Shown: positions 54,690-63,982 of the stretch, piece after piece
Position numbering within the stretch: position 1 is the first letter of the stretch
Layout of the letters: the number at the start of each line of letters is the position of its first letter
Source: Streptomyces tubercidicus
GTDB lineage: Bacteria > Actinomycetota > Actinomycetes > Streptomycetales > Streptomycetaceae
Assembly (NCBI RefSeq): GCF_027497495.1
Contig: NZ_CP114205.1
Location: forward strand, 1,364,001 to 1,428,000
Length of the DNA: 64,000 nucleotides
Direction of reading: 5' to 3'
Notes under the pieces: generated by a model
Told to the model about the DNA's origin: nothing
The model's database searches: none
What the model saw: the letters and a program-made list of their open reading frames with translations, nothing else
Program-made: the position numbers and the translations under genes

Positions 54690-55427
54690 TCAGCGCAGAT
54701 GCGACGCCCCGTTGACGTCCAGTACCGCCCCGGAGGACCAGAGCGCCCCGGGCGAGGCGAGGTAGTGGACGGCGGACGCCACATCCCCGGGCGCGGCGAC
54801 CCGGCCGAACGGACTCTGCTGCCGCACATCCTCCGTGAGCCGGTCCGCGACCCGCTCGGTCTCCACAAAGCCCGGAGCCACGGATGCCACACCGATGCCG
54901 TACGGCGCCAGATGGACCGCCAGCGACTGCCCCATCGCGTGCAGCGCCGCCTTGGCCGCGCCGTACGCCGGGTGATCCGGTTCGCCGCGGAACGCGCCCC
55001 GCGACCCGATGTTGACGATCCGCCCCGCCACCTCCCGTTCGATCATGTTGCGCGCCGCGCAGTAGCTGACATGCGCCGCCCCCAGCAGATTCACGTCCAC
55101 GACCTGCCGCCAGGCGTTCTGCCAGTCCTCGAACGAGGTGCGGTCCAGGGGGTGGGCCACATTCGCGGCGGCGTTGTTGACGAGCACATCGACACCGCCC
55201 AGCCCGTCCACGGCCGCGTCGACCAGCGCCGCCGCCCCCTCGGGCGTACTCACATCCCCGTGCACCAGCACATGCCCGCTGCCCGCCAGCCCCGCGTACG
55301 CCTCCTCCGCGGCCGCCCGCCGCGATGCGTAATGCAGCGCGACCCGGTCCCCGTGCGCGGCGAACATCTCGGCCACCGCCCGCCCGATCCCCCGCGACGC
55401 CCCGGTCACCAGCACCGCCCGGCTCAT
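54690..55427 (-). CDS. SDR family oxidoreductase
   Basis: A 245-residue short-chain dehydrogenase. It has the NADP loop VLVTGASRGIGRAVAE, VLVNNAAANV in place of the usual NNAG, the catalytic Ser in NIGSRGAF and the Y-x-x-x-K as YGAAKAAL, and ends in VLDVNGASHLR. The pattern is that of FabG-like reductases, substrate unknown. The ATG at 55427 (GGGGTG upstream) was preferred over a GTG three codons earlier. It is bounded by its own terminator and shares a 230-bp spacer with the divergent methyltransferase gene. Confidence 0.87.
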   Translation of the reverse strand: MSRAVLVTGASRGIGRAVAEMFAAHGDRVALHYASRRAAAEEAYAGLAGSGHVLVHGDVSTPEGAAALVDAAVDGLGGVDVLVNNAAANVAHPLDRTSFEDWQNAWRQVVDVNLLGAAHVSYCAARNMIEREVAGRIVNIGSRGAFRGEPDHPAYGAAKAALHAMGQSLAVHLAPYGIGVASVAPGFVETERVADRLTEDVRQQSPFGRVAAPGDVASAVHYLASPGALWSSGAVLDVNGASHLR

Positions 55428-55645
55428 CGGCCGCACCCCGCCCCGGCACCCATACGACGGCGACAGCCGGTACGCCCAAGGGACGCACCGGGCTCAACAA
55501 GCGCCCAGGAATGGTTCATCAACGGATCCGTCCTCACCTCGTGCCGTGCCACAAACGGTCGCAAGGAATCGTAGGGAGCGGGAGGGAAGGGAGGGGCGAG
55601 AGGGGCGGACGGTGTGAGCGCGGGGTCCCGTTGGGCGGCGGGCCC

Positions 55646-55651
55646 TAGAGT
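55646..55651 (+). promoter_or_regulatory. -10 element TAGAGT, leaderless start
   Basis: TAGAGT lies six bases before the methyltransferase ATG; no ribosome-binding site intervenes. Confidence 0.5.
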
Positions 55652-55657
55652 CGGCGG

Positions 55658-56296
55658 ATGCCTTTCGACCACAACGATCACTACCACCGGCTGCTGTTAC
55701 GGCGGCTGCCGCGGGACTGCCGTACCGCCCTTGACGTCGGATGCGGAACGGGCCGGTTCGCGCGGCGGCTGGCCGGGCTGGGGCTCGATGTGCATGCCGT
55801 CGACCGGTCGGGCGAAGCCCTCGCCCAGGCCCGTGCCACAGCCGGGGAGTCCGGGGACGGTGGCGGTCGGGTGCGTTATGAGCACGCGGACCTCACCGAA
55901 CTGGAACTGCCCGACCGGCACTACGGGTTCATCTCCTGCCTGGCGAGCATCCATCACATGCCCTTCGGCACGGTCACCGCACTGCGCGACGCCCTCGCGC
56001 CGGGCGGCGTGCTGGTCATCCTGGGCTGCTATCGCGAGAAGGCGCCGGCCGACTTCGGCTGGGGTCTGGTTGCCTCGCCGGTGAACGCGGTGACCAGGCT
56101 CGCCGTCGCCGTCTCGGAGCGCTGCCGGCCCTCCGGTACCGCTCCGATGAAGCCGCCCACCGCAGCGCCGGGCATGCCGCTGGCCCGTATCCGCCGGGAG
56201 GCCGCCGCGCTGCTGCCCGGGTGCCGGATCCGTCGGCTGCTCTTCTGGCGCTATCTGCTGGTGTTCCGCAAGGAAGCGTCCCCGACAGGCGCTTGA
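55658..56296 (+). CDS. class I SAM-dependent methyltransferase with a TTA codon
   Basis: A 212-residue Rossmann-fold methyltransferase. SAM motif I is [16 protein letters not shown], followed by the acidic end of strand 2 ([11 protein letters not shown]), [11 protein letters not shown] (motif II) and the post-motif [15 protein letters not shown]. The acceptor is unknown; SIHHMPF in the middle resembles ubiquinone/small-molecule methyltransferases of the UbiE-like type. Codon 14 (55697-55699) is TTA, early in the message, which makes strong dependence on the bldA tRNA likely, as for developmental or antibiotic-linked genes. Leaderless start. Confidence 0.85.
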   Translation: MPFDHNDHYHRLLLRRLPRDCRTALDVGCGTGRFARRLAGLGLDVHAVDRSGEALAQARATAGESGDGGGRVRYEHADLTELELPDRHYGFISCLASIHHMPFGTVTALRDALAPGGVLVILGCYREKAPADFGWGLVASPVNAVTRLAVAVSERCRPSGTAPMKPPTAAPGMPLARIRREAAALLPGCRIRRLLFWRYLLVFRKEASPTGA

Positions 56297-56420
56297 CGCC
56301 GGGGGCGCACCCGTTCGGCCGACGCCCGGATTCCCCGGTGGGCATGCCGCGGCGGCGGAACGGGCGTTGACTGCTGGGTGTTCGCCTGTGCCAGGAGCGC
56401 CGCCCGGATCGGGAGCACCT

Positions 56421-58814
56421 ATGTCGTTGCCGAGAAATCCGAGCGGGCCGGCTGCGTCGGGTAGGCCGGGCGCGTCTGGTGCCTCGGGGGCGTCCGGGGT
56501 CTCCGGCACACCCGCCACTCCCGGCGCCCCCGGCCCGCCCGGCGGCAAAGGAGCCCTCCGCCGGATCGGCGAATGGTGTGCCCGGCACTTCGTCGTGGTC
56601 CTCGTGCTGTGGCTGGTCGCGCTGGTCGGGCTGCAGTTTCTGCAGCGTGCCTACGGCGGGGAGTACTCCGATGACTTCGCGCTGCCCGGTGTCCAGTCGG
56701 CGCAGGGCCGCGAGGTGCTCCAGGAGCACGAGCCGAAGGCCGGGGGCTACAGCAGCCAGGTCGTGCTGCACGACACGGCCAAGCCGCTGACGGACTTCCG
56801 CGGCGAGGTCGACAGCGCCGTCACCGCGCTCGGCAAGCTGCCGGAGGTGCTGTCCGCCCAGAACCCGCTGCCGCCGCCCGGCGCACCGCCCGCCAAGCCC
56901 CCGCCGGGGACGCCGAACATCGGCCCGCTGTCCACCGACGGCCGGACCGCGTACATCACGGTGCGGTTCAGCGTGCAGCCGTCCACCCTGGAGCCGGACT
57001 ATCTGCACGGGGTCGACGCGGCGGTGCGGCCGCTGCGTTCGGCGGGCGTGGAGGTGGAGTACGGCGGGCCGCTGGGCGAGCTGGCCCGGCCGGAGCCCGA
57101 CGACCGGACCAGCGAGGGGATCGGCTTCGGGGTGGCGATCCTGGTGCTGCTGGTCGGCTTCGGCAGTGTGCTGGCGGCCGGGGTGCCGCTGCTGACCGCG
57201 CTGGCCGGTGCCGTCTGCGGGCTGGCCTGCCTGGGGCTGATCGCCGCCGTCTTCGTCTTCGCCACCGTCTCCCCCACCCTGGCCACGATGATCGGCCTCG
57301 GCGTCGGTATCGACTACGCGCTGTTTCTGATCACCCGGCACCGGCAGAACCTGATGGACGGCGCTGACCCGGTCACCGGGGCCGGGCGGGCCGTGGCCAC
57401 CAGCGGACGGGCGGTGCTGGTGTCCGGCTGCACGGTCATCATCGCGCTGATGGGGCTGTGGGTCTCGGGCGTCTCCTTCATCGGCAAACTGGGCGTGGCG
57501 GCCGCCATCACCGTGATCTCGGCGGTGCTCGGCGCGCTCACCCTCGTACCGGCGCTGCTCGGCCTGCTCGGCCGCCGGATCGACCGGCTCCGGGTCCGCC
57601 GCCCGATCGCCGAGACGGACGCCGGACCGGGCGAGGAGGCACACGGCAGCTGGCACCGGTACGCGCAGCGGGTGGAGCGCCGCCCGTGGTGGTACCTGGC
57701 GGGCGGGGTGCTCATCGTGGTCGTGCTGGCCATCCCGGTCTTCTCGATCCAGCTGGGGCACATCGGCGACGGCGCGGACCCGAAGTCGTTCACCGACCGG
57801 CGCGCCTTCGACCTGATGTCCTCGGCGTTCGGCCCCGGCTCCAACGGCCCGCTGACCCTCGTCATCGACGAGTCCGCGGTTCCGCAGGCGGACCGCCCGA
57901 TGCTGGCGACACAGGCTCAGAAGGCGCTCACGGATGTCCCGGGCGCGGCCTTCATCACGCCGCTGAAGGCCACCCCGGACGGTGCGGTGCTGACCGGGAC
58001 CGCCTACTCCACCCAGGCCCCGCAGAGCGCGGACACCACGGATCTGGTCAACCGCCTCAAGCACGATCTGCTGCCGGAGGCGGTGAAGGGGACCGACGCG
58101 CACGGCTATGTGACGGGGACGACCGCCGGCCAGGTGGACTTCCTGGACATCGTCGCCAGCCGGCTACCGCTGATCATCGCCGTGGTGGTCGCGCTCGCCT
58201 TCCTCATCATCCTGGCCGTGTTCCGGGGTGTGCTGGTCGCGGTGAAGGCCGCGGTGCTCAACGTCCTGTCGATCGCCGCCTCGTACGGGGTGGTGGTGGC
58301 GGTCTTCCAGTGGGGCTGGGGCGGGCCGGCGCTCGGGGTCTCGGGCACGGTGCCGATCGAGAGCTATGTGCCGATGATGATGTTCGCGATCGTCTTCGGG
58401 CTGAGCATGGACTACGAGATCTTTCTGCTGTCGCGGGTGCACGAGGCGTGGCTGCGCACCGCCGACGCGAAGGCGAGTGTGGCGCACGCCCTGGAGATCA
58501 CCGCCCGGGTGATCACCTGCGCCGCGCTGATCATGGTGAGCGTGTTCGCCGCGTTCATCATCAGCGACAACATCGTGGTGAAGATGCTGGGCCTCGGGCT
58601 GGCCGTGAGCGTACTGATCGACGCCACCGTGGTCCGACTGCTGCTGGTGCCCGCGGTGATGACGCTGCTGGGCCCGGCGGCCTGGTGGACGCCCCGCCGG
58701 CTGGACCGGATCCTGCCGCATGTCCGTACGGAGGGCGAGGAGCAGCTGCCCGCCAAGGCGCCGCCGCGCGGGGACGCGCCGCGGAGCGGGGCCCGGCCGG
58801 GCGGCGGCGCTTGA
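56421..58814 (+). CDS. MMPL-family (RND) exporter
   Basis: A 797-residue inner-membrane proton-driven transporter of the MmpL/ActII-3 type that moves lipids or antibiotics. Two halves each have a periplasmic loop and a helix bundle, with Asp-Tyr proton-relay pairs in [15 protein letters not shown] and [16 protein letters not shown]. The first about 42 residues form Gly-X-Y triplets ([24 protein letters not shown]), collagen-like and cytoplasmic, before the first helix near residue 55. The ATG at 56421 follows GGGAG by six bases; a frame from 56367 is rejected. It follows the methyltransferase gene by 124 bp and may be co-regulated. Substrate unknown. Confidence 0.9.
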   Translation: MSLPRNPSGPAASGRPGASGASGASGVSGTPATPGAPGPPGGKGALRRIGEWCARHFVVVLVLWLVALVGLQFLQRAYGGEYSDDFALPGVQSAQGREVLQEHEPKAGGYSSQVVLHDTAKPLTDFRGEVDSAVTALGKLPEVLSAQNPLPPPGAPPAKPPPGTPNIGPLSTDGRTAYITVRFSVQPSTLEPDYLHGVDAAVRPLRSAGVEVEYGGPLGELARPEPDDRTSEGIGFGVAILVLLVGFGSVLAAGVPLLTALAGAVCGLACLGLIAAVFVFATVSPTLATMIGLGVGIDYALFLITRHRQNLMDGADPVTGAGRAVATSGRAVLVSGCTVIIALMGLWVSGVSFIGKLGVAAAITVISAVLGALTLVPALLGLLGRRIDRLRVRRPIAETDAGPGEEAHGSWHRYAQRVERRPWWYLAGGVLIVVVLAIPVFSIQLGHIGDGADPKSFTDRRAFDLMSSAFGPGSNGPLTLVIDESAVPQADRPMLATQAQKALTDVPGAAFITPLKATPDGAVLTGTAYSTQAPQSADTTDLVNRLKHDLLPEAVKGTDAHGYVTGTTAGQVDFLDIVASRLPLIIAVVVALAFLIILAVFRGVLVAVKAAVLNVLSIAASYGVVVAVFQWGWGGPALGVSGTVPIESYVPMMMFAIVFGLSMDYEIFLLSRVHEAWLRTADAKASVAHALEITARVITCAALIMVSVFAAFIISDNIVVKMLGLGLAVSVLIDATVVRLLLVPAVMTLLGPAAWWTPRRLDRILPHVRTEGEEQLPAKAPPRGDAPRSGARPGGGA

Positions 58815-58889
58815 GCGGCGGTGGCACGACCGCCCGGCCCGGCCGCCCGCCGATCTGCGAACGCCCCCGTATCGCCCGATCATCGAACC

Positions 58890-59861
58890 ATGGCCCCGTC
58901 CGCCGAGCGTGGCTCGGCCTCGTACCCGGTGATCCGGCCGATGCTGGCCACGATCGGCCCGCTGCCCGCCGAGCACGAGGAGGCGGGCTGGGCGTTCGAG
59001 GCCAAATGGGACGGTGCGCGCTGTGTCATCAACACCTCCGGCGACGGCACCGTCCGGCTGATCACCCGGGCGGGCAACGACGCGACCGCCACCTACCCGG
59101 AGCTGGCGCCCCTGGGCGAGCAGCTGCGGGGCCGGCCGGCGGTGCTCGACGGTGAGGTGGTGGTGCTGGACGCGCGCGGCCGGCCGGACTTCGGGCTGCT
59201 GCAGCGCCGGATGGGTGTGGTGAACCCGCGCCGCACGGCCCGGCTGGCCATGGAGCACCCCGTACACCTCGTGCTCTTCGACCTGATGTATCTGGGCGGC
59301 TCGCTGCTCGGCTCGCCGTATTACGAGCGCCGGTCCCTGCTGTCCGGGCTGCGGCTCCGCGGGCCGAACTGGTCGGCGCCCGAGTATGTGGAAGGCCATG
59401 CCCAGCAGGTGTGGGAGGGCTCGTTGCAGGCCGGGCTGGAAGGGGTGGTGGCCAAGCGGCTGACCTCGGCGTATCTGCCGGGTGTGCGGTCACCCGAGTG
59501 GCGCAAGACGAAGCATCTGCTGACCCTCGACGTGATCATCGGGGGCTGGACGGAAGGCCATGGCGGACTGGCCGGACTCCCCGGTTCCGTCCTGGCGGGC
59601 GTGGCGGAACCCGCGGGGCTGCGCTACGTCGGCTCGGTCGGCTCGGGGCTGTCCGACCGGGAGCGCCATGAGCTGGCGCGGTACCTGGAGGTGATCCCGC
59701 TCGACCGGTCGCCGTTCCTCAACGCGGTGGACGTGGCGGGGGCGCACTGGGCCGAGCCCCGGCTCGTCGCCGAGATCACGCTCACCGGCTGGACCTCGGC
59801 CGGCCGGCTGCGGCACCCGGTCTGGCACCGGCTGCGGCCCGATCTCACCCACCTCGGCTGA
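58890..59861 (+). CDS. ATP-dependent DNA ligase (LigC/LigD-ligase type)
   Basis: Seals nicks using ATP, as in bacterial end-joining. The 323-residue protein has the adenylation lysine K39 in EAKWDGAR (motif I), LDGEVVVLDARGRPDF (motif III), GLEGVVAKRL (motif IV) and the WRKTKH motif V, then an OB fold (about 210-315) with VGSVGSGLSD. It has neither the polymerase nor the nuclease domain of LigD, and no ku gene is nearby. The start at 58890 is the first ATG after which family sequence begins; upstream frame is low complexity. No convincing RBS is seen. Confidence 0.88.
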   Translation: MAPSAERGSASYPVIRPMLATIGPLPAEHEEAGWAFEAKWDGARCVINTSGDGTVRLITRAGNDATATYPELAPLGEQLRGRPAVLDGEVVVLDARGRPDFGLLQRRMGVVNPRRTARLAMEHPVHLVLFDLMYLGGSLLGSPYYERRSLLSGLRLRGPNWSAPEYVEGHAQQVWEGSLQAGLEGVVAKRLTSAYLPGVRSPEWRKTKHLLTLDVIIGGWTEGHGGLAGLPGSVLAGVAEPAGLRYVGSVGSGLSDRERHELARYLEVIPLDRSPFLNAVDVAGAHWAEPRLVAEITLTGWTSAGRLRHPVWHRLRPDLTHLG

Positions 59862-59983
59862 CCCGGGCCGCCCGGTGGCACGGACGCGGCGGTGCGCCGG
59901 GCGGCTGACGCGGGGGAATACCCGGCCCCGGCCGGGAAGGCTCGCCTCATGCCCCGGGCAACCACAGACGGAAGGAGTCGGTG

Positions 59984-61096
59984 ATGCCCCACCCCGACAC
60001 CGGCAGCAACGGCGGCACCCCGGACGGCACGTCGGAGGGCGCCTCGGACGCCACCCCGGACGCCGCCACCGACGGCAATGTCGCGTACGGCAGAAAACCC
60101 TTCAAGCGCTCCAGGAGCCACTTCGCGGACCGCATCACGGCGGACGGCCGCGACGGCTGGCCGGTCGAGGCCGGCCGCTACCGGCTGGTGGCCAGCCGCG
60201 CCTGCCCCTGGGCGAGCCGCGCCGTGATCTCCCGGCGGCTGCTCGGCCTGGAGGAGGCGATCTCGCTCGCCATCACCGACCCGCTCCAGGACGACCGCAG
60301 CTGGCGCTTCACCCTGGACCCGGACGGCCGCGATCCCGTCCTCGGCATCCGCTTCCTCAGCGAGGCGTATGACGCCCGCGAGAGCGGCTACCCCGGCGGG
60401 GTCAGCGTCCCCGCCGTCGTCGACGTGCCCAGCGGGCAGCTCGTCACCAACGACTTCCAGCAGATCACCCTGGACTTCGCGACGGAGTGGACGGCGCTGC
60501 ACCGGCCCGGCGCCCCCGATCTGTACCCGGAGCCGCTGCGCGAGGAGATCGACGTCGTGATGGCGGGCGTCTACCGGGACGTCAACAACGGCGTGTACCG
60601 AGCCGGTTTCGCCACCGGGCAGAGCGAGTACGAGGCCGCCTTCCGTGATCTGTTCCGGCGCCTGGATCTGCTGTCCGAGCGCCTGGTGGACCGCCGCTAC
60701 CTGGTCGGCGACACCCTCACCGAGGCCGACATCCGGCTGTTCACCACGCTGGTCCGCTTCGACGCCGTCTACCACGGGCACTTCAAGTGCAACCGGTTCA
60801 AGCTGGCCGAGGACCCGGTGCTGTGGGCCTACGCCAAGGACCTCTTCCAGACACCCGGCTTCGGCGACACCGTCGACTTCCACCACATCAAGCAGCACTA
60901 CTACCGGGTGCACACGGGCATCAACCCGACCGGCATCGTCCCGCTCGGACCGGACCTCTCCGGCTGGCTGACCCCGCACCACCGCGAGGAGTTGGGCGGC
61001 CGGCCGTTCGGCGACGGCACCCCGCCGGGCCCGGTGCCACCGGCCGAGGAGGTCCCGCCCACCGGACGCCCCGAGCAGCTGCTGACCGGCTCCTGA
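59984..61096 (+). CDS. Xi-class glutathione S-transferase-like (glutathionyl-hydroquinone reductase family)
   Basis: A 370-residue thiol-dependent reductase. The active Cys is in SRACPWASRAVI, where C-P-W is the hallmark of glutathionyl-hydroquinone reductases; GYPGGVSVPAVVDVPSGQLV (read in parts) and TNDFQQITLDF form the thiol-binding site, and the helical half has YLVGDTLTEADIRLFTTLVR and HFKCNRFKL. The first about 35 residues are Gly/Thr/Asp-rich. Actinomycetes use mycothiol, so the real partner may be mycothiol or another thiol. The ATG at 59984 follows GAAGGAG by six bases. Family length is usually about 320-330, the excess being the two termini. Confidence 0.87.
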   Translation: MPHPDTGSNGGTPDGTSEGASDATPDAATDGNVAYGRKPFKRSRSHFADRITADGRDGWPVEAGRYRLVASRACPWASRAVISRRLLGLEEAISLAITDPLQDDRSWRFTLDPDGRDPVLGIRFLSEAYDARESGYPGGVSVPAVVDVPSGQLVTNDFQQITLDFATEWTALHRPGAPDLYPEPLREEIDVVMAGVYRDVNNGVYRAGFATGQSEYEAAFRDLFRRLDLLSERLVDRRYLVGDTLTEADIRLFTTLVRFDAVYHGHFKCNRFKLAEDPVLWAYAKDLFQTPGFGDTVDFHHIKQHYYRVHTGINPTGIVPLGPDLSGWLTPHHREELGGRPFGDGTPPGPVPPAEEVPPTGRPEQLLTGS

Positions 61097-61275
61097 CCCG
61101 CACCCCGGCTGTGGCAGACCGGCCCCGGATCCCGGACCGTGAGACCCTGAGAACACAGGGACGGACACCCACCGGCGGTGCGCCGGAGCTGCCCGCGAAC
61201 GCGCCGGGCACCCGGGCTCCCGGTCCGCCGCCGCGCGCCACCCGCCCCACGCCCTCCAGGCGAGGAGTGAGCCCG

Positions 61276-61575
61276 ATGAGGATGGTCCTGACGGCCCGGA
61301 TACCGACCGAGACCGGCAACGAAGTCATCCAGAGCGGCAGTCTGCCGAAGATCATGGAGACCGCCCTCGCCGCCCTCCAGCCGGAGGCGGCCTACTTCAC
61401 CCTCGACGGCGGTGACCGCACCGCCTACTTCTTCTTCGACATGAAGGAGTCGTCGCAGATGCCGACGCTCCTGGAATCGTTCTTCATGGATCTGCACGCG
61501 AAGGTCTCGCTGCAGCCGGTGATGAACACGGCGGAGCTGCGCACCGGTCTCGGACACCTGATGAGCGGCACCTGA
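61276..61575 (+). CDS. conserved small protein of unknown function
   Basis: A 99-residue protein with a compact alpha/beta layout: MRMVLTARIPTETGNEVI (strand and helix), a long helix LPKIMETALAALQPEAAY, then FTLDGGDRTAYFFFDMKESS (strands), and a final helix. The pattern strand-helix-strand-strand-helix-strand suggests a ferredoxin-like alpha-beta dimeric-barrel fold as in DUF families of actinobacteria. RBS GAGGAG lies ten bases before the ATG. It follows the transferase gene on the same strand by 179 bp. Function not known; homologous sequences seem common in soil actinomycetes, from memory only. Confidence 0.72.
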   Translation: MRMVLTARIPTETGNEVIQSGSLPKIMETALAALQPEAAYFTLDGGDRTAYFFFDMKESSQMPTLLESFFMDLHAKVSLQPVMNTAELRTGLGHLMSGT

Positions 61576-61626
61576 GGCGCCGCCCGCCCGGCCCCGGCGC
61601 TCCTCTCACTCCGCCCCGGCGCTGCC

Positions 61627-62955
61627 TCACTCCGCCGCGGTGTCCTCCGGTGCCCCCTGCGCGAGCCCGGCCAGCGCATCGAGCGCCTCGGCCAGCACCT
61701 CGACGGGCGGTGAGGCGAGCGCCAGACGTACGGCGTTGGGGGCGTGGCCGGAGCCGATGGCGAAGGCTCCGGACGGGGTGACGGCGATCCCGCGGCGCGC
61801 TGCGGCGGCGACGAAGGTGTCGGCCCGCCACGGCTCCGGCAGCTCCCACCAGCAGTGATACGCGTGCGGATCGGCCCCGACCCGGAATCCGGCGAGCCGT
61901 TCGGCGACCAGCCGCTGTCGTGCGGCGGCGTCGGCGCGCTTCTCCTCCTCGGCTGCCGCGGCGGTGCCGTCGGACATCCAGCGGGTGGCCGCGTCGAGCG
62001 CGAAGCGGGACGCGGTCCAGGTGCCCGTCCTGAGGGCGGTGGCGAAGTCCTGTGCGGTGCCCTCGGGCACGGTGAGGAATCCCAGCGACAGTCCGGGCGC
62101 GAGCCGTTTGGACAGGCTGTCGATGACCACGGTGCGCTCCGGCGCGAGGGCGGCGAGCGGGGAGAGGTCGTTGCGGAGGAAGCCGTAGATCGCGTCCTCG
62201 ATGGCGAACAGGTCCAACTCCCGCAGGGCCGCGGCGAGTTCCGTGCGCCGGTGGGCGGGCATGGTGACGCCCAGCGGATTGTGGAGAGCGGGCTGGAGGT
62301 AGACGGCGCGCAGCGGGGGTGCGGCACGCAGGGCCTCGGGGGTCAGACCGTGCTCGTCCATGGAGAGGGGGACGAGGGTGATGCCGAGGCGGGCCGCGAT
62401 GCCCTTCACCACGGGGTAGGTGAGTGATTCGACGCCGAGCCGCTCACCGGCCGGGACCAGCGCGGCGATCGCCGCGGCGATCGCCTGCCGGCCGTTGCCC
62501 GCGAAGAGCAGCTGCCGGGGATCCGGCGCCCAGTCGCCACGGGCGAGATGGGCGGCGGCGGCCTGACGGGCGGCGGCCGTGCCGACCGCCCCCACCGGGC
62601 GGAGCGCGGCGGCCAGGGCGTCAGGCCGCAGCAGCTGCCCCAGGCTCTGGGCGAGCAGCGCGGGGTGGCCGGGCAGCACGGGGAAGTTCAGCTCCAGGTC
62701 GACCCGGGCCTCACCCGGCTCGGCCAGTGCGGGCTCGGCGGCCGGCGCGGTGCTGCGGACGAAGGTGCCGCGGCCGACCTCTCCCACCGTCAGCCCGCGT
62801 CGGCTCAATTCCCCGTACACCCGGGCCGCGGTCGAGCTCGCGATACGCCGGTCCCGGGCGAACCGGCGCAGCGGCGGCAGCCGGTCCCCCGGCCGGAGCC
62901 GCCCGGCGGCGATGTCGGCCGCGAGGTCATCGGCGATCGCGCGATAGTCGTCCAT
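61627..62955 (-). CDS. MocR-type GntR regulator with aminotransferase domain
   Basis: A 442-residue transcription factor. Residues 1-70 are a winged-helix GntR domain (DDYRAIADDLAADIAAG, RLPPLRRFARDRRIAS), then a class I aminotransferase fold with K283 in SLSKRLAPG binding PLP and D254 in AIEDAIYGFL. MocR proteins sense amines or vitamins through PLP; GabR and PdxR are described examples. A pair of 12-bp direct repeats, the type of site MocR proteins bind, lies in the promoter gap between it and the divergent hydrolase gene. The effector is unknown. Confidence 0.9.
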   Translation of the reverse strand: MDDYRAIADDLAADIAAGRLRPGDRLPPLRRFARDRRIASSTAARVYGELSRRGLTVGEVGRGTFVRSTAPAAEPALAEPGEARVDLELNFPVLPGHPALLAQSLGQLLRPDALAAALRPVGAVGTAAARQAAAAHLARGDWAPDPRQLLFAGNGRQAIAAAIAALVPAGERLGVESLTYPVVKGIAARLGITLVPLSMDEHGLTPEALRAAPPLRAVYLQPALHNPLGVTMPAHRRTELAAALRELDLFAIEDAIYGFLRNDLSPLAALAPERTVVIDSLSKRLAPGLSLGFLTVPEGTAQDFATALRTGTWTASRFALDAATRWMSDGTAAAAEEEKRADAAARQRLVAERLAGFRVGADPHAYHCWWELPEPWRADTFVAAAARRGIAVTPSGAFAIGSGHAPNAVRLALASPPVEVLAEALDALAGLAQGAPEDTAAE

Positions 62956-62993
62956 CGGTCACTCCCCTGAGGCGCGAGGCGGCGCACTCACAA

Positions 62994-63028
62994 CATTGCA
63001 CCGAGTACATTTCTATCATTGCACCGAG
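62994..63028. promoter_or_regulatory. direct-repeat operator, probable MocR site
   Basis: CATTGCACCGAG occurs twice exactly, at 62994-63005 and 63017-63028, 23 bp apart start to start. The second copy carries the -35 of the hydrolase promoter, so a MocR dimer would regulate that gene and itself. Confidence 0.75.
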
Positions 63029-63047
63029 AGATTGCCCTCTATAGCAT
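63019..63047 (+). promoter_or_regulatory. predicted promoter of the alpha/beta hydrolase
   Basis: TTGCAC (63019-63024) and TAGCAT (63042-63047) are 17 bp apart, a good vegetative promoter 34 bp before the start codon. Its -35 lies inside the second direct repeat. Confidence 0.6.
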
Positions 63048-63081
63048 CGAGGCGTCAAGCCACAGCAGAGGGGGACGATCC

Positions 63082-63981
63082 ATGAGTTCGGTCAATTGCC
63101 GCGAGATCACGATGGGTTACGAGGACGAGGGCAGCGGCGATCCGCTGGTGCTCGTACACGGCCACCCCTTCGACCGCTCGATGTGGCGCCCGCAGATCGA
63201 GCACTTCAGCCAGGCCGGATGGCGGGTGATCGCGCCGGACCTCCGGGGCTACGGGCAGAGCACGGTCGTCCCCGGCACCACCCCGCTGGAGACCTTCGCA
63301 CGCGACCTGCTCGCCCTGCTGGACCGGCTCGGAATCGAGCGCTTCGTGCTCGGCGGCCTGTCCATGGGAGGCCAGATCGTCATGGAGTGCTACCGGCTCT
63401 TCCCGGAGCGGATCCAGGGCCTGGTGTTGGCCGACACCTTCGCCGCCGCGGAGACCGAGGAGGGCAGGACTGCGCGCCACAACATGGCGGCCCGGCTGCT
63501 CCGCGAGGGCATGACCGGCTACGCACAGGAGGTGCTGGCCAAGATGGTCTCCGCGCACACCCTCACCCACCGGCCGGAGGCCGCCGCCCACGTCCTGGCG
63601 ATGATGACGGCCACACCCCCCGAGGGCGCGGCCGCCGCACTCCGCGGACGCGCCGAACGCCCCGACTACGGGGACCTGTTGACGCGGGTCTCGGTACCGG
63701 CACTGGTGGTGGTCGGCACGGAGGACACCTACACCCCCGTGAGCGATGCCCGCGACATCCACGCACGGGTCCCGGACGCCACCCTGACCCTCATCGAGCG
63801 GACGGGTCATCTCCCGAACCTGGAGCGGCCGGACGCATTCAACACCGCACTGGCGGAGTTTCTCCACGCCCTGCCCGACGACTCCCGGCCGAACAACCCC
63901 CTGCCGGGGCCGACTTCCGGGGCACACCCCCTCCTCCCCTCCCCGACTCCCCCTGGACCCAGGGACGTTACCCAGCCGTAA
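63082..63981 (+). CDS. alpha/beta-fold hydrolase
   Basis: A 299-residue cytoplasmic hydrolase with a complete triad: S94 in GGLSMGGQIV, D215 in VVGTEDTYTP, H243 in RTGHLPN. The oxyanion loop is VLVHGHPFDRSMW and the strand-loop PDLRGYGQS follows. It resembles arylesterases, haloperoxidases and 3-oxoadipate enol-lactonases; substrate cannot be told. The last 35 residues are Pro-rich and likely disordered. The ATG follows GAGGGGG. It diverges from the MocR gene, so its substrate pathway may involve the amine sensed by that regulator. Confidence 0.87.
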   Translation: MSSVNCREITMGYEDEGSGDPLVLVHGHPFDRSMWRPQIEHFSQAGWRVIAPDLRGYGQSTVVPGTTPLETFARDLLALLDRLGIERFVLGGLSMGGQIVMECYRLFPERIQGLVLADTFAAAETEEGRTARHNMAARLLREGMTGYAQEVLAKMVSAHTLTHRPEAAAHVLAMMTATPPEGAAAALRGRAERPDYGDLLTRVSVPALVVVGTEDTYTPVSDARDIHARVPDATLTLIERTGHLPNLERPDAFNTALAEFLHALPDDSRPNNPLPGPTSGAHPLLPSPTPPGPRDVTQP

Positions 63982-63982
63982 C
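63967..63982. promoter_or_regulatory. palindromic element at the window end
   Basis: GTTACCCAGCCGTAAC has GTTAC/GTAAC arms and overlaps the hydrolase stop codon; GGGTTACC follows at 63990-63997. It resembles the element at 6296-6314 and may belong to a gene outside the window. Confidence 0.3.
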
